This document shows, in pieces, positions 41,530 to 51,124 of a stretch of 64,000 bases of DNA. The notes under the pieces are model-generated. The model saw only the letters and a list, made by a program, of their open reading frames with translations. It did no database searches and was not told where the DNA came from. Origin of the DNA: Paracoccus sp. TOH (GTDB taxonomy: Bacteria; Pseudomonadota; Alphaproteobacteria; Rhodobacterales; Rhodobacteraceae). A program made the position numbers and the translations under genes. Position 1 is the first letter of the stretch. Every line of letters begins with the position of its first letter. The stretch covers positions 743,001 to 807,000 of the forward strand of contig NZ_CP098361.1 of assembly GCF_030388245.1 (NCBI RefSeq). Reading direction: 5' to 3'.

Positions 41530-44220
41530 ATGCGTCCAGAAACGAAGGCAGATCCGGCGGCATCCCCGCCCCGCGCGGCCACGGCGCCGACCGGCACCTC
41601 CTCTGACGCCTTGCTGCCCGCCGATGCGGCCGGAACCGTCGCGGCGGGTCTGCGGCGGGCCCATGAACTGCGCCAGCGCGGCCGGTATGGGCAAAGCATC
41701 CTGTGCCTGGAAGAGTTGCTGCGAGGCTTTCCCCGGCATGGGACGATCCGATACGAGCTATCGTTATCGCACCGGCTGGCAGGGAATTACGACGAAAGCA
41801 TCCGCTTTTGCGACGATATCCTTGCCATCCAGCCCGGCAATACCGTCGCTCTGGGCGGCCGCGTCGAAACCGCCATGCGGCTGGGCCACCCCCAGAAGGC
41901 GCTGGCCTTCCTCGACCAGGCTTGCGAGGCAGCACCGGATCACCTGCCGTTCCAGCTCCGCCGATGCGCCCTGCTGCGCCAGGCAGGGCAGATCGCCCGC
42001 GCGCAGGAGCTTGTGGCGGCCCTGCGCCACCGCCATCCCGACCAGTCCGACGTGCTGACCGAGCTGGCGCTCGTCGCCCAGGCAGGCGGCTCCCACCTGG
42101 ATTGCCTTGCTGCCTGCGAGACGGCATTGGCGCGGGCGCCCGATGATGCGCGGCTGGTGCTGGCGCGGATCAATGCTCTGACCGGCCTGCGCCGCTATGA
42201 CGATGCGCTGGCGCAGGCCGAAGCCTTCCTTGAAAACACCGCCGACAATCCGGCGATCCGGCTGCGGCAGGGCAGCCTGCTGCGCCAGCTTGGCCGCATT
42301 CGCGACAGCATCACGCTGCTTGCGGCGCTGGCCCGGCAGCATCCGGAGAATACGCATATCCTGCTGAACCTGGCGCATTCCCATCGCCATGGCCAGCAGC
42401 ACGAGGCCAGCCTTGAGGTTCTGGACCGGCTGCTTGCCCTTGACCCGCATCACCAGGACGCCCTGCTTGCCCGCGTCGAGGCCTTGCGCCTGGCGGGTCG
42501 GACCGATGAGCTGGCGCGGATGCTGCAAGAGGTCTCGGACCGGCTGGCGGGCGCGGCCCAGCCCGCACAGCGGCTGCCTCTTGGCGTGCTGCTCTGCAGG
42601 GGGTTGCACCATGTCGCCGATGACCGGGCGGCGGACCTGCTGCGGCGCAACAGGGACGCGCTGGCCGCGCTCGCCCCCGAACTGCCCGCGGACCTGCTCT
42701 GGCAGGTCTACCGCAAGGCCGACATGGTGGGGCAGGGGGCCGCGTTCGACGCCGTGGCTCGGGCGCTTTTCGGCAAGGAAACCGTGCGGCTGGACACTGC
42801 CCGAGCCATCCTGCAGGCGAGCTATCGCGCGGGGCTGCCGCATTGGCGGCGGATCGGTCGCCATTTTGCGGATCGCGTTCCGCCCGAGGATCGCAGCCGG
42901 ATCCTTATGGACCTGGCCGCGCTGACCGATACGCCGGCAAAGGCCCTGGCGCTTCGGGACAGGCATCCGGCGCTGCCGCGCGCCGAGGCCGCGCTGCAGA
43001 TCGCCGGCCTTCTGCGGCAACAGGGCCGCATCCGGCTGGCGGCTCGCTATCTGGGGCTCATCTGGCGCCGCCATCCCGACAATCCGGCCGTGCTGCGGGA
43101 CTACCTGTCCAGCCTTTGCGGCGCGGGCTTGGATGCGGTGGCCGGACAGGTTCTGGAGACCGCCGCCCGGCGCCAGCCCGATATGCCCCCGGCCTGGCGC
43201 AGGGTGATCGCGCAGGGCTGGGCCGAGCTGGACCAGCTGCGCCGGGCCACGAACATATGGGCCGAGGGCGGTGCCGCGATGGTCCCCCATGCCGACTGGT
43301 ATGTCGCAAACGCACTTTCGATGGCCGAGGGGACGGCACTCGGGGAACTGCGCCAACGCCTGTGGCGGGACAATCCGCGGGCGCATCTGGCGCCCTCGCT
43401 GCAGGGCTTCCTGCTGGCCGAGGCGGTGCAGCTTCCGGCGCCGGGCATCGCTGGGGCCGACCTGACGCTGCGGGCGATGGCGGTGCTGGCCCAATGGATG
43501 GACCGGCCCGGCCGGCCCGAAGCCGCATCGCCCCAGCCGGTGCCCCGCAGCATCGTCCAGTTCTGGAGCCAGGGAAATCCGCCGCCGCAGGTGCGCGACG
43601 CGGTCGCGACCTGGCAAGGGGCAAAGGGTTTTGCGCATCGGCTGTTCGACCGCCGCAGCGCCCGGGAATTCCTGTCGGAGCGGCTGGGACCGGACTGGCT
43701 GCGCGCCTTTGGCCGGGCCGGTTCCGCGACCGAGGAAAGCGATTTCTTCCGCCTGTGCCATATCGGGCTGCACGGCGGCATCTATGCCGATTGCGACGAC
43801 TGGTTGACCGGGGATGCCGCCGACCTCCTCCAGGGGGCATCCTGCCTGACGCTTTACCGCGAACCGACAGGCGCGGTCGGCAACAATCTGATCGTCGCCC
43901 CGCCCCGGCATCCCGCCATCCTGTGGGCCGCGCTTTGCGCCAAAAGCGCGCTGGAGGAACGCCATAACGAAACCGTCTGGGGCAAGACCGGCCCGGGCCT
44001 TCTGACCCGCGCCGTCGCCTGGCATATCCAGACGACCGCCGCCTCGGGCCTGGCGCCCTCGCTGCGCGTGCTGCCGCGCTGGCAACTTGGGCGCACCGTG
44101 CAATTTCACAGCCCGCTTTCCTACAAGGCGGGCAAATCCTACTGGAACCGCCGCGACGCGGCGGGCGGGCTATCCCGCCTTGCCGCAAACCTGTCCCCTT
44201 TGTCCGAGCCGCAAACATGA
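41530..44220 (+). CDS. TPR protein with C-terminal GT32-type glycosyltransferase
   Basis: An 896-residue protein. Most of residues 40-650 is a helical repeat array of the tetratricopeptide kind (for example GRYGQSILCLEELLRGFP and GRIRDSITLLAALARQHPEN). The C-terminal region from about residue 673 is a Gly_transf_sug domain: RSIVQFWSQGNPPPQVRDAV, TEESDFFRLCHIGLHGGIY, ADCDD as the DxD motif near residue 755, and NNLIVAPPRHPAI. Tetratricopeptide-linked glycosyltransferases often glycosylate proteins or assemble long surface glycans. It starts 18 bases after the preceding glycosyltransferase, and its stop overlaps the sulfotransferase start. Confidence 0.83.
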   Translation: MRPETKADPAASPPRAATAPTGTSSDALLPADAAGTVAAGLRRAHELRQRGRYGQSILCLEELLRGFPRHGTIRYELSLSHRLAGNYDESIRFCDDILAIQPGNTVALGGRVETAMRLGHPQKALAFLDQACEAAPDHLPFQLRRCALLRQAGQIARAQELVAALRHRHPDQSDVLTELALVAQAGGSHLDCLAACETALARAPDDARLVLARINALTGLRRYDDALAQAEAFLENTADNPAIRLRQGSLLRQLGRIRDSITLLAALARQHPENTHILLNLAHSHRHGQQHEASLEVLDRLLALDPHHQDALLARVEALRLAGRTDELARMLQEVSDRLAGAAQPAQRLPLGVLLCRGLHHVADDRAADLLRRNRDALAALAPELPADLLWQVYRKADMVGQGAAFDAVARALFGKETVRLDTARAILQASYRAGLPHWRRIGRHFADRVPPEDRSRILMDLAALTDTPAKALALRDRHPALPRAEAALQIAGLLRQQGRIRLAARYLGLIWRRHPDNPAVLRDYLSSLCGAGLDAVAGQVLETAARRQPDMPPAWRRVIAQGWAELDQLRRATNIWAEGGAAMVPHADWYVANALSMAEGTALGELRQRLWRDNPRAHLAPSLQGFLLAEAVQLPAPGIAGADLTLRAMAVLAQWMDRPGRPEAASPQPVPRSIVQFWSQGNPPPQVRDAVATWQGAKGFAHRLFDRRSAREFLSERLGPDWLRAFGRAGSATEESDFFRLCHIGLHGGIYADCDDWLTGDAADLLQGASCLTLYREPTGAVGNNLIVAPPRHPAILWAALCAKSALEERHNETVWGKTGPGLLTRAVAWHIQTTAASGLAPSLRVLPRWQLGRTVQFHSPLSYKAGKSYWNRRDAAGGLSRLAANLSPLSEPQT

Positions 44221-45053
44221 CCGACGTCCCATCGCCCCCGGAACCAGCCTTGTTCGACCAGAACCTGCCCCCGAACCAGCTTGAGGCCGAACGCCGGGTT
44301 CGTCCGCGCGCCGGGCGGAGCTATGTGATCTTCTTCACCCCGCGCAGCGGCAGCAGCTGGTTGACCGATATCTGCGAACGCAGCGGTCGTCTCAGCCGTC
44401 CGGACGAATGCTTCAACCCGCAATTCATGCCCCGGATGACCCGCGCGCTTGGTGCCCGGAACATGCCGGAATATGTCGAGCTTCTGCAGCGGCGGCGAAA
44501 CACCCATGGTGTCTATGGCTGCCAGATCACCTATCACCAGTTGCAGGCGGTCTTTGCCGATGAGGCGGCCTTCCTGGCGCATTTCCCGCAGGCGCCGGTT
44601 TTCTGGCTGATCCGCAAGGACATCGTGGCGCAGGCCGTGTCGCTGGCCAAGATGGTCGCGACCTCGGTGTCGCATTCCGCGCTGAACAGCAATGATGAGA
44701 TCACCGCGAGCGACCGGAGCTTCGACTATGATCCGGCGGCGATCCGGCACTGGCTGGACCATATCCTGATGGCGGAGCGGCAGACCGAGGCGATGCTGGC
44801 CCGCCACGGCATCGCGCCCCTCCGCATCAGCTATGAGGGCATGACCGCCATGGGCGAGGCCGGGGCCGTGGCGCGGATCGCCCAGGGCATCGGCGTGGCT
44901 CCCCCCGGCGATGCGTCCACCGGCTCGGCGCACCGAAAGATCGCCACCGCCAAGAATCAGGATTTCGCCCAGCGATTCCACGACGACGCCGCAGCTTACC
45001 TTGCCGAGATCGATGATGAACGCGCGCCCTGGCTTACACTTTGCGCGCCCTGA
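44217..45053 (+). CDS. Stf0-family sulfotransferase
   Basis: A 278-residue sulfotransferase. The PAPS phosphosulfate loop is YVIFFTPRSGSSWLTDICER (about residue 36-55), followed by RPDECFNPQF, as in Stf0. A later helix has FWLIRKDIVAQAVSLAKM, which supplies the 3'-phosphate-binding Arg. Stf0 itself sulfates trehalose in mycobacteria; here the acceptor is more likely a sugar added by the neighbouring glycosyltransferases. The ATGA overlap with the tetratricopeptide glycosyltransferase shows tight coupling. Confidence 0.87.
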   Translation: MTDVPSPPEPALFDQNLPPNQLEAERRVRPRAGRSYVIFFTPRSGSSWLTDICERSGRLSRPDECFNPQFMPRMTRALGARNMPEYVELLQRRRNTHGVYGCQITYHQLQAVFADEAAFLAHFPQAPVFWLIRKDIVAQAVSLAKMVATSVSHSALNSNDEITASDRSFDYDPAAIRHWLDHILMAERQTEAMLARHGIAPLRISYEGMTAMGEAGAVARIAQGIGVAPPGDASTGSAHRKIATAKNQDFAQRFHDDAAAYLAEIDDERAPWLTLCAP

Positions 45054-45105
45054 GGGCCACCGCCGGTTCCCCGGGCTCCCGACCTTCTCCCTTCAGGATT
45101 TCATC

Positions 45106-48100
45106 ATGAACCGCATTATGAGAAAGCTGCCTTTTCGCAAGTCCGAGACGGTCGCCGCCGCGCCCGAATTTTCCGGCCATATCGATGGCATCCACGACGG
45201 GGCCATCATGGGCTGGATCAGGGCCGCCAGCCATCAAGGGCCCCTGCAGGTCGACCTGCTGGCGAACGGCCAGGGTGTCGGCTTCTCGGTTCTGGCGGGC
45301 GACCATCGGCCCGATGTCGAGGCGGCGGGTTTCGGCGATGGCCGATACGGTTTTCGCTGCCCCATGCCGGCGACGGACGCGCGGGGCCAGCCCTGGCCGA
45401 GCGACCAGACCGCGCTGATCGAGCTGCGGATCGCGGGCGGGACGCAGACCCTCATGACGCGGCAGGTCGCGATCCAGATGCCCCCGCCCGCGCCGGAACC
45501 CGAGTCCCAGCCTATCGCCCTGGATTGCGACGGCCGGATCGAGAAGCTGGGCGAAACCCATCTGCGCGGCTGGGTGACCAACCGCAACAACATCGGCCAG
45601 ATCCTGCGGATCGAGGTGCTGATCGACGGCGTCTTCTTCTGCAAGGTGCTGAACGATCAGCTCCGCGACGATCTCCTGCGCGCAGGCCTGTCCGAGGGGC
45701 GCGGTGGTGTGCGCCTGTCGTTGCCCCTGCGCCAGCTTGGCAAGGGGACGCATGCGATCTCGTTGCGGCTGCCGGACGGCAGACTGATCAGCAAGACGGT
45801 CGAGGTGCAGGGACAGCTCTATCTTCCCGCTCCCGCCGCGCGGATCGCGCCCGCGGATTGCGCGGTGATCGTGCCGGTCTACAACGCCGCCGAGGACGTG
45901 GCGATCTGCATCGAACGGCTGCGCGCCCATACCCCCGCCGAGGTCGAGATCCTGTTTGTCGACGACGCTTCGCCCGATCCCGGGATCGCGAGATTGCTGG
46001 ATCAGGCCAGCGCCTGCCCCAACATCCGGGTGCTGCGCAACGATCGCAACCTGGGCTTCACCGCCACCGTGAACCGCGGCATCGCCGAGATCGGGCGCAA
46101 GCATCCGATCCTGCTCAACAGCGATGCGCGGGTGACGCCGGACTGGATCGGCGGCCTGTTGACCGCTGCCGGTTCCCGTGCGCGGGTCGCCACGGTGACG
46201 CCCATGTCGGACAGGGCCGGTGCCTTTTCCGCGCCCGACATGGGCAATGACAACGGCCTGCCGCCGGGGATCGACGAAATCACCTTTGCCCGCGCCTTCC
46301 GGCGCCGCGCGCTGGGCCTTTACCCGCTGGTTCCTACCGGCAACGGCTTTTGCATGTTCATCCACCGGGCCTGCCTGGACGAGATCGGCGCCCTGGACGT
46401 CCAGGCATTCCCGCGCGGCTATGGCGAGGAAAACGACTTCTGTATGCGGGCCGGTCGCGCCGGCTGGCTGCATCTGGTCGACGACCGCACCTATGTCTTT
46501 CACGACCGCTCGAAAAGCTTCGGCAGCGCCAAGGACGAGTTGATCAAGGCGGGTCGCGCGGTGATCGACCGCCGCTATCCCGAATACAAGAAGGCCATTC
46601 GGGTCTTTGCGCATGGCGACGAACTGGCGCTGGCCCGGATGCAGGCGCGGCGCGCGCAAGAGGATTGCCAGGATCCGCGCGCGACCCTGCCCCGGACGCT
46701 TTATGTGGTGGCGACCCAGACCGGCGGTACACCGCATACCAATATCGACCTGATGACGGCCCTGTACGATGTTCGCGATTCATGGCTGTTGCGCTGCGAT
46801 TCCACGCATCTCGTCCTGTCGCGCTGGCAGGACGGCAAGCTGCACGAGATGCTCCGCCACGATCTCGGCGAAGCGATCGACCCGATCCGCCATGCCTCGA
46901 CCGAATATGACGAAGTGGTCGCGGGCTGGCTGCGGCGTTTCGAATTCGGCATCGTGCATATCCGCCACTTGGCCTGGCACAGCCTGAACCTGCCGCGCAT
47001 TGCCAAGGAAACCGGTTGTAGGGTGGTGTTTTCCTTCCACGATTTCTATACGATCTGCCCCTCGGTCAAGCTGCTGCAGGCCGACGGGGTGTTCTATGGC
47101 GGCGATCTGGACCAACTGGCCGGCGAGGTCGTTCCCGAGCTGTGGAAGCCCGATGCCATGCCCCCTGCCGGGGCGGCCTGGATCGGCTTTTGGCGTGAAC
47201 GTTTCGACAGGGCGCTGGCCTGTTGCGACGCTTTCGTGACCACCTCGGCCAGCGCCAGGGCGCGGATTCTGGCCGCGCTGCCCGGAATCGACCCGGCGGC
47301 CTTCGCCATCATTCCGCATGGCCGCGACTTCCCTGAGCTGTTACGGCTGCGCCAGGTGCCCCGGCACGGACAGCCGGTCCGCATCCTGGTGCCGGGCAAT
47401 ATCGGCACCGCGAAAGGACTGGGCGTGATCCAGGCGCTGCTCGACATGGACCGCGACCGCCTGCTGGAGTTCCACGTTCTGGGCCGGGTCGATGCCTCGG
47501 CCCAGATCGACGATCCGCGCCTGGTCCGGCATGGAACCTATAGCCGTGACGATTTCGCCAGCCGTGTCAGAGGCCTGGGTATCCACCTGGGGGCGGTGTT
47601 CTCGATCTGGGACGAAACCTATTGCCACACGCTGACCGAATTGTGGTCGGTGGGTATCCCGGCTCTGGTCTTCGATTTCCCCACGGTGGCGGGCCGCGTC
47701 CGCGCCAGTGGCGCGGGTTGGGTGCTGCCGCATGACGATATCGGCCTGCTATATCGGCAATTGATCGGGATCGCCTTCGACCCGGCCGAACAGGATCGCG
47801 CCGATCTTGCGCTGGCGGCGTGGCAGAATGGTCCCGGACTGGCCGAATCCACCCGCTTGATGGCGGCCCGCTACCTGAACCTTTACCGCCGGGCGCAGGG
47901 ACAGGCGGCCCTGCCCGTGGTCGGGGTCGTTGCGCCGCCGCCACCGGAGCCAGAGGCACCCCCGCCCTGGGGCGGCGTCCGGCAGGAAGCCCACCGCGCG
48001 CTGCAAGGGGATTGCATCTGCATTACCATGCCGGCGCAGGCCCTGCTGGCCAATCTGAACAGCGGCACCCTGGATGGCGCGACCGTGCAGAGCGACGCGG

Positions 48101-48168
48101 TGCCGGTCACCTTGGCCAGCGCCTTGCACGAGGCGCTGCACCGGGCGGCGATTCCTTATACATTGTGA
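45106..48168 (+). CDS. Large multi-domain glycosyltransferase (GT2 + GT4-like)
   Basis: A 1020-residue protein with two N-terminal strand-rich modules (about residues 20-110 and 145-235, both with a GW core: IMGWIRAAS and LRGWVTNRNN). The GT2 domain covers about 250-500: CAVIVPVYNAAEDVAICIE, DDASPDPG, NLGFTATVNRG, NSDARVTPDW and YGEENDFCMR. A GT4-like domain covers about 640-930, with VRILVPGNIGTAKGLGVIQ and IWDETYCHTLTELWSVGIP. It has the same architecture as the gene at 38980. The frame is open further upstream; the ATG at 45106 is taken for its AGGA and for the gap after the sulfotransferase. The stop falls inside a 13-base tandem repeat next to an IS5 remnant. Confidence 0.83.
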   Translation: MNRIMRKLPFRKSETVAAAPEFSGHIDGIHDGAIMGWIRAASHQGPLQVDLLANGQGVGFSVLAGDHRPDVEAAGFGDGRYGFRCPMPATDARGQPWPSDQTALIELRIAGGTQTLMTRQVAIQMPPPAPEPESQPIALDCDGRIEKLGETHLRGWVTNRNNIGQILRIEVLIDGVFFCKVLNDQLRDDLLRAGLSEGRGGVRLSLPLRQLGKGTHAISLRLPDGRLISKTVEVQGQLYLPAPAARIAPADCAVIVPVYNAAEDVAICIERLRAHTPAEVEILFVDDASPDPGIARLLDQASACPNIRVLRNDRNLGFTATVNRGIAEIGRKHPILLNSDARVTPDWIGGLLTAAGSRARVATVTPMSDRAGAFSAPDMGNDNGLPPGIDEITFARAFRRRALGLYPLVPTGNGFCMFIHRACLDEIGALDVQAFPRGYGEENDFCMRAGRAGWLHLVDDRTYVFHDRSKSFGSAKDELIKAGRAVIDRRYPEYKKAIRVFAHGDELALARMQARRAQEDCQDPRATLPRTLYVVATQTGGTPHTNIDLMTALYDVRDSWLLRCDSTHLVLSRWQDGKLHEMLRHDLGEAIDPIRHASTEYDEVVAGWLRRFEFGIVHIRHLAWHSLNLPRIAKETGCRVVFSFHDFYTICPSVKLLQADGVFYGGDLDQLAGEVVPELWKPDAMPPAGAAWIGFWRERFDRALACCDAFVTTSASARARILAALPGIDPAAFAIIPHGRDFPELLRLRQVPRHGQPVRILVPGNIGTAKGLGVIQALLDMDRDRLLEFHVLGRVDASAQIDDPRLVRHGTYSRDDFASRVRGLGIHLGAVFSIWDETYCHTLTELWSVGIPALVFDFPTVAGRVRASGAGWVLPHDDIGLLYRQLIGIAFDPAEQDRADLALAAWQNGPGLAESTRLMAARYLNLYRRAQGQAALPVVGVVAPPPPEPEAPPPWGGVRQEAHRALQGDCICITMPAQALLANLNSGTLDGATVQSDAVPVTLASALHEALHRAAIPYTL

Positions 48169-48183
48169 TCATACATTGTGATC
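48158..48183. repeat. 13-base tandem repeat at the end of the glycosyltransferase gene
   Basis: ATACATTGTGATC occurs twice without a gap (48158-48170 and 48171-48183). The first copy contains the glycosyltransferase stop codon. An IS5 remnant begins within 90 bases, so the duplication may be a scar of insertion or imprecise excision. Confidence 0.6.
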
Positions 48184-48265
48184 CGGCCGATGCCCGCCCC
48201 AGGCATCGGGCGGGCATCGGCGGCCTATCCCGGGGGCTTGCCTTGCCTGGGCTTGCTGACGGCGA

Positions 48266-48655
48266 CAGGAGGGGCGGCCGCTGACGTTCTTCATGACCGC
48301 CGGCCAAGTCGGAGACTACACCGGTGCGGTCGCGCTGCTGGGCAGTTTGCCGAAGGCAGAATGGTTGTTGGCCGACCGGGGCTATGATGCCAACTGGTTC
48401 CGAGATGCATTGAAAGACAAGGGGATAAAGCCATGTATCCCGGGCCGGAAGTCACGCGGAAAGCCCATCAGACACGACAAACGACGCTACAAACGCCGCA
48501 ACCGGATCGAGATCATGTTCGGGCGACTAAAAGACTGGCGCAGGGTCGCTACCAGATACGACAGATGTGCCAAGACATTCCTGTCCGCCGTCGCCGTCGC
48601 CCTCGCTGCGACCGTCATGTTCTGGCTTTGACCATCAATGAGGCTGGACCCTAAC
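48266..48655 (+). mobile_element. IS5-family transposase, 3' half
   Basis: About 120 residues from GRPLTFFMTAGQVGDYTGA through AEWLLADRGYDANWFRDAL and RRYKRRNRIEIMFGRLKDWR to a stop at 48631. This is the C-terminal part of an IS5-family (IS427-like) transposase, including the catalytic Glu region. The front half and left end are missing. The right end probably lies near 48650 (TGAGGCTGGACCCTAA resembles an IS427-group terminus). The remaining bases to 48909 hold no recognisable gene. Confidence 0.85.
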
Positions 48656-48909
48656 GCATCGCCCCACGAGTGCATCGCCAGCGCAAGCCGCAACCGGCTG
48701 AGTGTCCGGTGAAACGGGGCAAGACCGGACCGCTAAGCAGCGCGTTTCCCGGTCACTGGTCCAGAGGATTTCAGGACGAGCGATACAGGTGCATCTGATC
48801 GGACCATCGGGCCCGGCGGCACGATCTTTGTCCTGCAGCCCGTGATACGGCATCAAATGGCGGGGAACAGCGGGCATACTGCCCGGGGACAGTCTTGAAG
48901 CGGGGCAAC

Positions 48910-49821
48910 ATGGGTCAGAACGAAGCGGGCTTGGCAACAGGTGATCGCAACCTCCTGCCGCATTTGCGCATCGACGCCTATGATGCCAGCGCCAAACCCT
49001 TGCGCATGGCGCAGCGGCAATTGCTGCACGAGTTGACGGTGGGGGTGCTGTGGCCGCATCGTCCCCGCGACCTGGATCTGTTCCTGTCGCTGGGGCAGGG
49101 CTACCTGGCGGTTGACGAGATCGGCCGACCCCTTGGATCGGCCATGTATTTCCCCACGGGCGACGATTTCGCCATGCTGGGGATGATGGTCACGGTGCCG
49201 CGGTTGCAGGCGCGTGGGGCGGGCAAGTGGCTGTTGCAGCGGGTGATGGCCGATTGCGCGGGCCGGGATCTGCGGCTCAGCGCGACGCATTCGGGGTATC
49301 GCCTTTATACCGCGGCGGGGTTCCGGCCGGTGGGCATCATCCGCCAGCAGCAGGGCATTGCGCGGGACATTGGGCCCGTTGACGCACCCGGCATTCTGGT
49401 CCGCGATCTGCGGGCAGAGGATGAAGCAAGCCTTCGGTCACTGGACGCGATCGCCTATGGCGCGAAGCGAACGCGGGTGCTGGATGCGCTGCTGCCCCTG
49501 TCGACCGGCATAGTCGCGCTGCGCGACGGTGCCGTTTGCGGCTTTGCGCTGCAGCGTGATTTCGGCAAAGGCACGGTGATCGGTCCCGTCGTTGCTAAGG
49601 AGGACGCCATGGCAAAAGCGCTGATCACACCGCTGATCCGGGCGAATGCGGGGCGTTTCACGCGCCTCGATACGCCGATGGACAGCGAGGGCATCTTGTC
49701 CTTCTTGACCGATGCCGGGCTGCTGGCCTTCGACACGGTTACGGAAATGTGCATCGGCCCCCACCGTCGTGCCACGGAAGGGGCGGTGATCTACGCCTTG
49801 GCGTCGCATTCGCTGGGGTAG
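48910..49821 (+). CDS. GNAT acetyltransferase with Acetyltransf_18-type C-terminus (copy 1)
   Basis: A 303-residue two-domain protein. The N-terminal GNAT fold has MMVTVPRLQARGAGKWLLQ as the acetyl-CoA loop (R-x-x-G-x-G/A) and YRLYTAAGFRPVG. The C-terminal half (DFGKGTVIGPVVAKEDAMAK) is the domain found in the paralogue at 53549 (DFGRGRVVGPVVAPDAATAR). The ATG at 48910 is preferred to a TTG at 48895; GGGGC lies just before it. The gene is convergent with the FAD oxidase at 49841. Acetylation or acyl transfer to an amine substrate is plausible in this cluster; the substrate is unknown. Confidence 0.78.
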   Translation: MGQNEAGLATGDRNLLPHLRIDAYDASAKPLRMAQRQLLHELTVGVLWPHRPRDLDLFLSLGQGYLAVDEIGRPLGSAMYFPTGDDFAMLGMMVTVPRLQARGAGKWLLQRVMADCAGRDLRLSATHSGYRLYTAAGFRPVGIIRQQQGIARDIGPVDAPGILVRDLRAEDEASLRSLDAIAYGAKRTRVLDALLPLSTGIVALRDGAVCGFALQRDFGKGTVIGPVVAKEDAMAKALITPLIRANAGRFTRLDTPMDSEGILSFLTDAGLLAFDTVTEMCIGPHRRATEGAVIYALASHSLG

Positions 49822-49840
49822 CGTTCCCATCGCCGCGCGA

Positions 49841-51124
49841 TCAGGACAGCCGGTCTTTCAGCCCGAACCACAACCCCACCAGCGGCAGGAACCAGGGCTT
49901 GCCGCTATGCGCCGGGATCGCGGGCCAGGCGAGGCCCTCCAGCGGATTCGTGCCGCGCCGGCCCAGGGCGATGTCCGCCAGGACCTGCCCGACCAGCGTG
50001 GACATCTGCGCGCCATGGCCGGAATAGCCCATGCCGTAGATCATGCCGTCCACCTCTCCGGCGCGGGGGAAGCGGTCCTTGGTCATGTCCACCAGCCCGC
50101 CCCAGCAATAATCGACGGGAATATCCGCCAGATGCGGAAAGATCGCGGCCATCGACCGGCGCAGGATCGTGCCCGATTTCGCGTCCGAGGTCTGGTCCGA
50201 CCGGGCCGAGAACCGTGCCCGCCCGCCAAAGATCAGCCGCCGGTCGGGCGACAGGCGGAAATAGTTGCCGATATTCATCGAGGTGACGCAGGTCCGGTCG
50301 CCGGGCAGGGTGGCGGCGACCTCGGCATCCGACAGGGGCCGCGTGGCGATGATGAACGACCCGACCGAGATGATGCGCCGCCGGAAATGCCGCAAGGGCG
50401 CCGTCGTGCCATAGGCGCCGGTCGCCACGATCACCCGGTCCGCGGTCAGACTGCCGCGCGGGGTCTGCACCTGCCAGCCATCGGCCAGTTTTGTCCGGCC
50501 GGTCACGGGCGCGCCTTCCCAGATCCGCGTGCCTTGGCGATGCGCCGCCGTGGCAAGCCCCTGCGCATAGCGGCCCATGTGGATCATCGCGGATTTCTCA
50601 TAAAGCATCCCGCCGTGGAAGCTGTCGGACCCGACCTCGCTTCGCACCTGGTCGCGGTCCAGCCAGCGGGTGTCGGGATCGACCTCGGCATGGATCAGGT
50701 CGAAATTCGCGCGCAGGCTCGCGACATGGCTGGGCTTGGAGGCCAGCTTCAGCTTGCCCGAGCGGCGGAAATCGCAGGCGATGCCTTCCTCGGCCACGAT
50801 CTGCTCGATCATGTCGATGGATCGGTCATAGGCGCGATACAGGGCATGGGCGCGCTCTGCCCCCAGATGCGCCTTGGCATCGGCATAGCCATGCGCGATG
50901 CCGTTGTTCAGATGCCCGCCATTGCGGCCCGACGCGCCCCAGCCGACATGCTCGGCCTCGAGCAGCGCCACGCGCACCCCGGCTTTCGCCAGGCTGCGGG
51001 CGGCGTTCAGCCCGGTGAAGCCGCCGCCGATCACGGCCACGTCGAAGCGGCCCTCGACCGGGCCGGCCTCGGCGCCCGCAAAGGGGGGCACGCCATCGTG
51101 CCAATAGGATGCGTATTTCGTCAC
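49841..51124 (-). CDS. DAO-fold FAD oxidase (gamma-glutamylputrescine oxidase PuuB-like)
   Basis: A 427-residue flavoprotein that begins KYASYWHDGVPPFAG, has the FAD motif FDVAVIGGGFTGLNAARSLA, then GWGASGRNGGHLNNGI and the C-terminal GMIYGMGYSGHGAQMSTLVG. These are typical of PuuB and OrdL proteins, which oxidise N-acylated or N-substituted amines to aldehydes with release of ammonia or amine and hydrogen peroxide. The GTG at 51124 overlaps the stop of the HAD gene (GTGA), so translation is coupled. A second DAO-fold oxidase starts at 63510. Confidence 0.85.
   Translation of the reverse strand: MTKYASYWHDGVPPFAGAEAGPVEGRFDVAVIGGGFTGLNAARSLAKAGVRVALLEAEHVGWGASGRNGGHLNNGIAHGYADAKAHLGAERAHALYRAYDRSIDMIEQIVAEEGIACDFRRSGKLKLASKPSHVASLRANFDLIHAEVDPDTRWLDRDQVRSEVGSDSFHGGMLYEKSAMIHMGRYAQGLATAAHRQGTRIWEGAPVTGRTKLADGWQVQTPRGSLTADRVIVATGAYGTTAPLRHFRRRIISVGSFIIATRPLSDAEVAATLPGDRTCVTSMNIGNYFRLSPDRRLIFGGRARFSARSDQTSDAKSGTILRRSMAAIFPHLADIPVDYCWGGLVDMTKDRFPRAGEVDGMIYGMGYSGHGAQMSTLVGQVLADIALGRRGTNPLEGLAWPAIPAHSGKPWFLPLVGLWFGLKDRLS

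Noticed and set aside
41764..44109. 781-codon minus-strand frame opposite the tetratricopeptide glycosyltransferase
   Set aside because: Shadow of a helical-repeat gene in GC-rich DNA; rich in Gln, Arg and Gly with no domain.
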